Part shown: in pieces, positions 53,692 through 60,163 of the stretch
Layout of the letters: each line of letters begins with the position of its first letter
Position numbering within the stretch: the stretch's first letter is position 1
Assembly: GCA_024638565.1 (NCBI GenBank)
Contig: JAHEKC010000002.1
Location: forward strand, 1 to 60,163
Direction of reading: 5' to 3'
DNA from: Bacteroidota bacterium
GTDB lineage: Bacteria; Bacteroidota; Bacteroidia; AKYH767-A; OLB10
DNA: 60,163 nt
Notes under the pieces: model-generated
Database searches by the model: none
What the model was told of the DNA's origin: nothing
Seen by the model: the letters and a program-made list of their open reading frames with translations, nothing else
Position numbers and translations under genes: made by a program

Positions 53692-56600
53692 ATGCCAATT
53701 TTCAGACAGATCATGTTGTATCCTTTTGTACGCCGGTATACGGTACCGGCCTTATTACTGACCATTTGGTTTACCATTATTTCGCCCACGGTAAGCGGAC
53801 AAACATTCAACCCGAGGTATTACTGGAATTTCGATGACCCTGCACAGCCCATGAAAGATCAAATGGGCCAGTTCGACCTGGATCCGAATTTTTACGGATC
53901 ACCATACACGGTAAACAGCGGAACGCCGGGCCAGGGTGTGGGCGATCACCTGACGCTGGACGCGTCGTCCGACCTTTTCCGTGCAGGGTCACTACCCATC
54001 GATTCCGCATTCACGATCGAGTTCCAGTTCCGGCCCGGGTATGGGTTCAAGGAAACACGCTTCTTCTACCGCCTGGATGATGCCATCACCATCCGGATGA
54101 GCTATCCGTATATCCTCTTCCAAACACGGATCCAGACACCTGCGGGAAGCGAGTATGATGACCTCCGGGTGGAACTTGACGCCCTGGGCCGCCGGTCATA
54201 CGGTTATTACATTGACGGAGACTGGCACCACATTGTATTCAGGTACAACTCCAATACCGGGCAGAAATCGATTTGGGTAGACGGACAGGTTGCGCCCGGA
54301 TTTTCAAAAACAACCTCCACGGGTTATTTTCCGAATTCTTCAGGCGTAAACCGCGACATGGTTCTCAATACCAACATCAGCTACCAGAAATACGGGGGCG
54401 ATTATGATGAAATTGCCATTTACGGGTATGAGCTTCCTGACCGGATGATCTACAGGCATTACCTGGATTTCCAGTCCGGCCAGCATTATTCGTTTGTCAA
54501 TGCCAACCTGACCGTACCCGGTCCGGATCCGGTTACGGGCCCGATCGATCCTGATGATTTCGCTCCCGGCCATCCGGCCATAAACGTGAATGCCCTCGAG
54601 CAGCTCAGCACCTTCCCGGTTCCGCGCTACGTACCGGGGCATACCCTGCTGCCCAATTTTAACTGGATAGACCCGGTGTATATGTCGGGCCGGTTCCAGC
54701 CCGGCGTGGGCGATGCCCTGTCCGTATCCACCAGCGTGGAAATGCAACGGGTACTTGCAAGTGACTTCAATTACATGCTGCAGGTATCCAACAACAACAA
54801 TCAATGGAACGATGCCTGGATTTTTCTTGCGAACCAGAACCCACAGTGGAAACTCAGCATGATCACCTTCCGGCTGCAGTTGCCCAATGATAGAATCTCC
54901 AGCCAGTCACTTCCCAATGACCACTATCTGCAAAACAGCAGCGGCCAGTTTCTGGACCTGAATGGAAACGTTACATCGAATAAAATATGGAGACCCAGCG
55001 CACCGGTAGGCAGCTACCAGGATGACGGCAAGGATATGCTCAATTATATTAACGCAAATCTTGCCGGAAAGCTGAGCCGCCCCATCGACTTTGTCAATGA
55101 GAATGGCGAAGCGTTCCCGCTCATTTCAAATACAGCCCTGGCGAAGGATCCGCAGGTGACTGCCGGAAAGAATGCGTCCGGCCTGGGGTGGGAGGAATAC
55201 CTGGCCAACCGGTACAAGGAACATTCCACCGTCCCGTACCGGGATATCATCATGAATTCCTCCGCGTTCGCGCCCGGGACCATATATTCCGAATACCGGA
55301 TCGATGGTCACCGTGACTGGCAGTTCCGGTACAGCCAGTCAAGGCTGATCAACACCCCCATCAACGGACAGCGGTATTCAACCACCGATTTCTACGTGCG
55401 GTGGCCCAAAAACTGGCGGTGGTGGCAGGGCCCCTGGCATGGCTGGCAGTGGATCGTGGAATCGCGCATTAATGAGCTTGCCCAGGGCGACAAGCTGTTC
55501 TCGCCATTCGTGGCAGCAGGGTGGGACGAAGATTCGGAGAAGAATGTACGTCCTGCACAATGGCTCGGCCTGCTCAAAAGCCTGAGCATGCTGGGTGCCG
55601 AGTTCTTTTACACCGGATATTTCAACGAGAACGGAAGCTATATGCCCCCGAATCCCCCGCCACATGATCCCGACGGTTATATATGGCAGGCTGTCATGCC
55701 ATCCTACGCACAGGGAGTGGCAAGCCGCTATGAGCAGTTTTACCGTAACGGCGATCTGCTGGAAGGTGACGTACCCATTAGCCCGTATGATCCTGCCAGC
55801 GATATGGCACTTAACTTCTGGACTGGGGATCCGCGACAGATCGTCACCGTGCGCAAGGAGCAGAATCAGCCACGTTATGCCATCAGCGGTACGCTGCAAC
55901 CCAATTCCAATATGACGGGTGCCGCGGAAAAGGAACGCATCTCGACCATCATCCTCAATGGAGACCCGGTCACTTTCAATGTCCGTCGCCAGGGAAGCAC
56001 CTATATATATGACAATTCACAGGCGTCAGCACCGGTATTCTACCAGTTGGACGGCTGGCATGAGTCTACCCATCCCAGTCTATGGAGTACAGATTTTATC
56101 CTGGAAGCGGAGTTGTTCGATAACCAGCCTTCGTCGGTCGATATCAAAACAAGCGTCCCCCCGGGAACGCCCGTGGGCGACTTTTCGGAGTTTACCAGCT
56201 ACCTGAGCTTCCGCGCCGTTGCACCGGTGCAGTATCATTTCCAGCCCAAAGGTGCCGCACGTGATTACTATTTCTGGGTGCGCGCCCGCAGTACCGACGG
56301 AACTTCGACCGGGATAAACATAACGATGAACGGAAGTAACCAGAAGACCATCGACTGTATCACTGACACCAGCTGGAACTGGTACCGTTTTGACAAGAAC
56401 AATGCAGTCATCACCTATCCTTCCGTGACGCTGCAGGACCAGCTGCTGCAAATCATCCCGCTAAACACCAAGATTGAAATTGATGTGATCTCGCTGGTCA
56501 ACGCATCGGGTCCCGTATACGGCAGTATCCCCCCGCCTTGCAACAACGGCGCAACCATATCCGCAAGCGGTCCCACCACGTTCTGCCAGGGGCAGCAGGT

Positions 56601-59316
56601 CATACTGACTTCCAGCACCGGCGCCTCCTACCAGTGGTCAACCGGGGCCACCTCGCAGTCCATCAACGTCACTTCCTCCGGTACCTATACCGTAACCGTT
56701 GATGGCACTGATGTGGCCACCCCTGTGCAGGTAACCGTGCATCCTCTTCCCCAGGCCGGCGTAACCGCTTCCGGGCCAACCACGTTTTGCCAGGGCGAAG
56801 ACGTCACGCTTACTGCAGGAAACGGAACCGCTTACCTGTGGACACCCGGAAACCAGACCACCGCCGCCCTCACCGTAAGCACGGCCGGCAGCTACTCTGT
56901 CCGTGTCACCAACCAGTACGGCTGCTCAAAGGTTTCCCAGCCGGTATCCGTCACCGTGCAGCCCCTGCCATCGACGGCGGTTAACGCAAACGGCCCGACC
57001 ACGTTCTGTGACGGCGAACAGGTCACGCTGAGTGCTCCGCCGGGTGGTGCTTATGTATGGCTGCCGGGCAACCAGACATCACAATCGATCAATGTATATA
57101 CCCAAGGGAGCTACCAGGTCATGGTGACAGGGAGCAATGGCTGCTCCGCAACATCATCCGCCACACAGGTTACGGTTCTGCCGCTGCCACCTGCAAACGT
57201 GACTGCCAGCGGCCCGTTGTCGTTCGCTTACGGCGACAGCGTGGTGCTGACCGCAAACCCGGTTGCATCCTACTACTGGTTTCCCGGCGGCGAAACAACA
57301 CAGTCCATCACCGTATTCACAACGGGAACCTACGGCGTGCTGGTTACCGGTACGAATGGATGCACGCAATACTCCCAGGCAACCTCCGTGTTCGTCAGCA
57401 GCACGTCGACACCTGCAATTGTCCCAAGCGGGCCCACCACGTTTTGCCAGGGCAATAATGTGGTGCTTACCGCCCCCGCCGGCATTTCATTTCTCTGGTC
57501 GAACGGTGCCACCACGCAGTCCATCACAGTCACATCATCAGGACAGTACCTGGTAACCGTCCAAACGCCGACATCCTCATTCACAACTGCCCCCGAAACC
57601 GTGACGGTACATCCATTGCCAACGGCTCAAATCAGTGCCTCCGGGCCAACCGCTTTCTGCCCGGGCGGCCATGTGATCCTCCAGGCTGCAGTTGCCTCTT
57701 CTTACCTCTGGTCCCCGGGCGGCGAAACCACCCAGTCAATAACGGTATCAAGTACCGGCTCCTATTCCGTCCAGACTACCAATGTCCAGGGTTGCACGGA
57801 TGTGTCCGCAACCCTGGGTGTCACTGTAAGTCCGACCCCAGCCGCCACCATAACGCCCGGTGGTTCCACGAGCATTTGTCCCGGTGACAACGTGACCCTG
57901 CAGGCTTCCGCGGCGGCCGCCTATCTGTGGTCGCCCGGCGGTGAGACCACGCAATCTGTCGCGGTTGCCGCTGCCGGTTCGTATTCCGTACAAACGACCA
58001 ATGCGCAGGGATGCACCGCTTCTTCCGCCGTGGTATCGGTCAGTGTCAGTGCGCTGCCTGTTGCCGCCATCACCCCGGGCGGGAATACGAGTTTCTGTGA
58101 CGGGGAGACCGTGTTATTGCAGGCGGGAGCCGCGTCTTCATACCTTTGGTTGCCCGGTGGACAGACGACTGCCTCGATCAGTGTCGCAACGGCGGGAAGC
58201 TATTCCGTCCAGGTTTCGAATGCCTCCGGATGTACGGCAACCTCTCCTTCGGTACCTGTCCTGGTTTACCCGTCTCCGAATGTGATCGTATCAGCCAATG
58301 GCCCGGTGGCGTTCTGTGATGGCGGTAACGTGAATCTGCAGGCCTTTGGCGGAAGTGTTTATCAATGGTCGCCAGGCGGTCAAACGACCGCGGGAATAGT
58401 TGTGTATTCTGGCGGCGCTTATTCCGTACAGGTCACCAACAGCGACGGGTGCTCTGCGATATCCGGCGTGACAACCGTCAAGGTTTACCCCCTTCCCACG
58501 GCGACTGTCACCCCCGGGGGCTCCACTACATTATGTCATGGCGCCGGGGTCAACCTGAATGCCAGTCCCGGGACCTCGTATATATGGACCCCGGGGGGAC
58601 AGACGACCGCTTCCATATACACTACAACTTCGGGGTCCTATTCCGTACAGGTGATGAACCAGTATGGCTGCGCATCCGCCTCTGCCCCTGTAGCGGTCAC
58701 GACGCAGGGCAACTGCCCCTGCGATCCGCCACAGGGCCTGTATGAAAGCAACCTTACGGCATCAGGCGCCGTGCTGAACTGGACACCGGCTGCCGGGGCT
58801 GACAGCATGCAAATACTCCTGTTCAGGGTTTTTCCCTCCCCGAGGATGAAAATCATCGACGGCATTGGAGGTGCTCAGACAAGTATGGCCATCAGTGTAT
58901 TCCCAAGCGCATGGTACATGTGGAGAATGCGGTCCTATTGCGGCGGATCGAGGAGTGCATGGTCATCTCTTAATTGGTTTTATACCCCTTTTGTGAAGAC
59001 CACGGGTCCCGGCCGGCAGGACATTCCGGTTCTTCCGCAACCCGTTCGCACCGCATCCCAGGGTCCGGATCATATGCTGGTGTATCCCAACCCCGCGCAT
59101 GACCGGGTAACCATCCGTTTCACTGCCCCTGTAAACGGCCATGCGTTCTGGCTGCTCAAGGATGGAAGAGGCAAGGTGATCCGCCAGTCCGATATTATCG
59201 TTAACGAAGGGGTCAACATTTTGGAAACGGAAATTGCCGAAGTTGTTCCCGGGCTCTATTTCATCGAGATCGCTAATGACCGCATGCAGCATCTCGGAAA
59301 GGTCGTCATCCATTAG
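53692..59316 (+). CDS. Giant multidomain T9SS type A secreted protein with ten Ig-like repeats
   Basis: 1,874 residues. A signal peptide ends near residue 37 (TVSGQ). Residues 38-272 are a LamG/concanavalin-type domain (RYYWNFDDPAQ, FTIEFQFRPGYGF, DGDWHHIVFRYNSNTGQKSIWVDGQ). Residues about 275-800 have no family I recognise and include tryptophan-rich WRWWQGPWHGWQWIVESR and a segment FVAAGWDEDSEKNVRPAQW that looks enzyme-like. Residues 804-933 resemble a CBM6/35-type module (EAELFDNQ, YYFWVRARSTDG). Residues about 955-1670 are ten Ig-like repeats; about 1672-1775 is a fibronectin-like module; from 1795 a type A T9SS sorting domain (MLVYPNPAHDRVTIRF). A secreted polysaccharide-binding or -degrading protein is a reasonable but unproven reading. 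Confidence 0.88.
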   Translation: MPIFRQIMLYPFVRRYTVPALLLTIWFTIISPTVSGQTFNPRYYWNFDDPAQPMKDQMGQFDLDPNFYGSPYTVNSGTPGQGVGDHLTLDASSDLFRAGSLPIDSAFTIEFQFRPGYGFKETRFFYRLDDAITIRMSYPYILFQTRIQTPAGSEYDDLRVELDALGRRSYGYYIDGDWHHIVFRYNSNTGQKSIWVDGQVAPGFSKTTSTGYFPNSSGVNRDMVLNTNISYQKYGGDYDEIAIYGYELPDRMIYRHYLDFQSGQHYSFVNANLTVPGPDPVTGPIDPDDFAPGHPAINVNALEQLSTFPVPRYVPGHTLLPNFNWIDPVYMSGRFQPGVGDALSVSTSVEMQRVLASDFNYMLQVSNNNNQWNDAWIFLANQNPQWKLSMITFRLQLPNDRISSQSLPNDHYLQNSSGQFLDLNGNVTSNKIWRPSAPVGSYQDDGKDMLNYINANLAGKLSRPIDFVNENGEAFPLISNTALAKDPQVTAGKNASGLGWEEYLANRYKEHSTVPYRDIIMNSSAFAPGTIYSEYRIDGHRDWQFRYSQSRLINTPINGQRYSTTDFYVRWPKNWRWWQGPWHGWQWIVESRINELAQGDKLFSPFVAAGWDEDSEKNVRPAQWLGLLKSLSMLGAEFFYTGYFNENGSYMPPNPPPHDPDGYIWQAVMPSYAQGVASRYEQFYRNGDLLEGDVPISPYDPASDMALNFWTGDPRQIVTVRKEQNQPRYAISGTLQPNSNMTGAAEKERISTIILNGDPVTFNVRRQGSTYIYDNSQASAPVFYQLDGWHESTHPSLWSTDFILEAELFDNQPSSVDIKTSVPPGTPVGDFSEFTSYLSFRAVAPVQYHFQPKGAARDYYFWVRARSTDGTSTGINITMNGSNQKTIDCITDTSWNWYRFDKNNAVITYPSVTLQDQLLQIIPLNTKIEIDVISLVNASGPVYGSIPPPCNNGATISASGPTTFCQGQQVILTSSTGASYQWSTGATSQSINVTSSGTYTVTVDGTDVATPVQVTVHPLPQAGVTASGPTTFCQGEDVTLTAGNGTAYLWTPGNQTTAALTVSTAGSYSVRVTNQYGCSKVSQPVSVTVQPLPSTAVNANGPTTFCDGEQVTLSAPPGGAYVWLPGNQTSQSINVYTQGSYQVMVTGSNGCSATSSATQVTVLPLPPANVTASGPLSFAYGDSVVLTANPVASYYWFPGGETTQSITVFTTGTYGVLVTGTNGCTQYSQATSVFVSSTSTPAIVPSGPTTFCQGNNVVLTAPAGISFLWSNGATTQSITVTSSGQYLVTVQTPTSSFTTAPETVTVHPLPTAQISASGPTAFCPGGHVILQAAVASSYLWSPGGETTQSITVSSTGSYSVQTTNVQGCTDVSATLGVTVSPTPAATITPGGSTSICPGDNVTLQASAAAAYLWSPGGETTQSVAVAAAGSYSVQTTNAQGCTASSAVVSVSVSALPVAAITPGGNTSFCDGETVLLQAGAASSYLWLPGGQTTASISVATAGSYSVQVSNASGCTATSPSVPVLVYPSPNVIVSANGPVAFCDGGNVNLQAFGGSVYQWSPGGQTTAGIVVYSGGAYSVQVTNSDGCSAISGVTTVKVYPLPTATVTPGGSTTLCHGAGVNLNASPGTSYIWTPGGQTTASIYTTTSGSYSVQVMNQYGCASASAPVAVTTQGNCPCDPPQGLYESNLTASGAVLNWTPAAGADSMQILLFRVFPSPRMKIIDGIGGAQTSMAISVFPSAWYMWRMRSYCGGSRSAWSSLNWFYTPFVKTTGPGRQDIPVLPQPVRTASQGPDHMLVYPNPAHDRVTIRFTAPVNGHAFWLLKDGRGKVIRQSDIIVNEGVNILETEIAEVVPGLYFIEIANDRMQHLGKVVIH
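56552..58692 (+). repeat. Ten tandem Ig-like repeats of about 72 residues
   Basis: Each unit opens with a segment like ASGPTTFCQGQQVTL, continues YLWSPGGETTQSITV and GSYSVQVTNxxGC, and ends xVxVxPLP. Ten copies run from residue about 955 to 1670. Eight carry two cysteines that can pair within the unit or with neighbours; copies 1 and 5 lack the second and copy 4 lacks the first. DNA identity between copies is partial, so the array is not very recent. Confidence 0.85.
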
Positions 59317-59338
59317 AAGGCTGACAAATGCTTTCATG

Positions 59339-59367
59339 GGCCCGGCTGCTGCCGGGCCTTTTTTTTT
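59339..59367 (+). terminator. Strong intrinsic terminator after the giant gene
   Basis: An 8-bp perfect stem (GGCCCGGC with GCCGGGCC, loop TGCT) is followed by nine thymines. It lies 22 bases after the stop of the giant gene and separates it from the next gene. Confidence 0.92.
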
Positions 59368-59735
59368 AATCAGGGCATGCACAATCCGTGCCCTGCAATA
59401 CTGTTTTCACTGGCTGAATAAGATGGCTCAGGCTTTTTCTTACGCGTGAAACGGATGGGTTGCTTGCCGGGCATTTCCGGTAACCAGCCCGTTAGCATCA
59501 AAATCCCGGGAAATATAAACGCAGAATGCGGGAAACGGCCGTTTCCTTACGCATGATATAAAGCGCCGGAGATTCCGGGAACGACAGGCTGTTCCTGCCG
59601 TTTATTGGGTTGTTGTACATGAAGCCTTCTTCCTCCACACACTTATCGAATGGATTGCAAACACCATACCCGGTTCATCGGATTGTAAGGTATGTGTAAG
59701 GTCAGGAATGAAAAACAAACCACACAAATAAAACC
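59368..59735. other. 368-bp intergenic region before the second LamG gene
   Basis: Between the terminator and the ATG at 59736 I see no convincing ORF or RNA gene. The region must include the promoter of the next gene; no exact TAnnTTTG match is visible. Confidence 0.55.
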
Positions 59736-60163
59736 ATGAAATTATTCTACAAAAATGACCTGTCCGGGAACGACTCCCTGATCAAAACGGGAATCTGGAT
59801 CAGCTTCCTGATTGCCTTTTTACTTCTGGCTTCCACTTATGCCTCGACTGCACAGTCAGTAATCGTACCCGAGCGCTACTACACGTTTAACAGCGCCAAT
59901 CCTTCAGCGGATTCCACGGGAACCGCCGACCTTAATTTTTTATTCTACGGCTGCCAGTACACCCATGAATCCGGAGGGCAGGTAGGAGACTTCCTGCGCC
60001 TGGGCGACGGCGGGAACCTGATCAACGCGGCCACGCTGGATCTGGATACCGCCATTACAGTGGAGTTCCTGATGCGGGTGGGTCACGGGTTTAACAATAC
60101 CGGCTTCATCCGGCGTGGTGACGGGGTTTTCGACATACGCATCAACTATCCTGAAATTTACTT
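59736..60163 (+). CDS. LamG-type secreted protein, 3' partial, paralogous to the giant gene's N-terminus
   Basis: Not in the ORF track because no stop lies in the window; I translated it from the ATG at 59736 and the frame stays open for 142 codons to the edge. A signal peptide (SFLIAFLLLASTYASTAQS) is followed by a LamG-type domain that parallels the giant protein: RYYTFNSANPS, FYGCQYTHESGGQVGDFLRLG, ITVEFLMRVGHGFNNTGF, FDIRINYPEIY. Length, further domains and the sorting signal are outside the window. Confidence 0.85.
   Translation, partial: MKLFYKNDLSGNDSLIKTGIWISFLIAFLLLASTYASTAQSVIVPERYYTFNSANPSADSTGTADLNFLFYGCQYTHESGGQVGDFLRLGDGGNLINAATLDLDTAITVEFLMRVGHGFNNTGFIRRGDGVFDIRINYPEIY

Noticed and set aside
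1-60163. tRNA genes, IS elements and prophage
   Set aside because: No cloverleaf-like T-arm sequence, transposase or phage gene found on reading the gaps and the ORF list; absence is by eye, so a scanner could still find one.

Overview
The window reads as a single chromosomal stretch of a moderately GC-rich member of the Bacteroidota (probably Chitinophagales/Saprospirales-like; the family cannot be fixed from the sequence). The evidence is a fused LpxC-FabZ lipid A enzyme, type IX secretion (T9SS) C-terminal sorting domains of both type A and type B, families largely confined to this phylum (DUF4175, DUF4271, DUF4468, DUF5777), and repeated TAnnTTTG promoter boxes just upstream of starts. 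I see no tRNA, rRNA, CRISPR array, insertion sequence or prophage.

Layout. 1-9.8 kb: a 5'-truncated RsuA/RluB pseudouridine synthase whose N-terminus is a 57-bp tandem repeat, a secreted transglutaminase-like protein, DnaG, an alpha/beta-hydrolase-fold protein lacking its nucleophile serine, a polyprenyl diphosphate synthase, an MFS transporter overlapping rlmN, and a divergent amidohydrolase. 9.8-14 kb: DUF4468 protein, a D,D-carboxypeptidase with two LysM domains, ispD and queA. 14-17.2 kb: an acyltransferase and an M1 aminopeptidase lipoprotein. 17.4-25.5 kb: a long plus-strand run: cytochrome-like lipoprotein, YceI, DUF5777 barrel, DUF4271, hemD, rnpA, yidD, S41 protease, O-antigen-ligase-like protein and a TPR protein. 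25.6-32.3 kb: meaB, a glycosyltransferase, uvrC, two secreted proteins and an rRNA-type methyltransferase. 32.4-37.7 kb: a giant DUF4175 coiled-coil protein translationally coupled to an RsbW-like ATPase, then a convergent MlaE/MlaF pair. 37.9-42.2 kb: a four-gene minus-strand unit joining a glycine-rich T9SS surface protein to a complete ABC importer. 42.2-48.8 kb: YciI-like secreted protein, rsmF-like methyltransferase, TPM/TPM/LemA operon, a PH-like membrane protein, tilS and marC. 48.8-51.7 kb: lpxC-fabZ, lpxA and an orphan ABC ATPase. 51.9-60.2 kb: small orphan proteins, a minimal type B T9SS cargo, a 1,874-residue T9SS protein with ten Ig-like repeats, and the start of a second gene homologous to its N-terminal domain.

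Most of the window is housekeeping. The accessory interest is at the cell surface: the two adjacent LamG-type giant or partial genes at the right end, the glycine-rich surface protein joined to an ABC importer, and the cytochrome/YceI/DUF5777 unit. These are the best candidates for an undescribed system, but their functions here are inference only.
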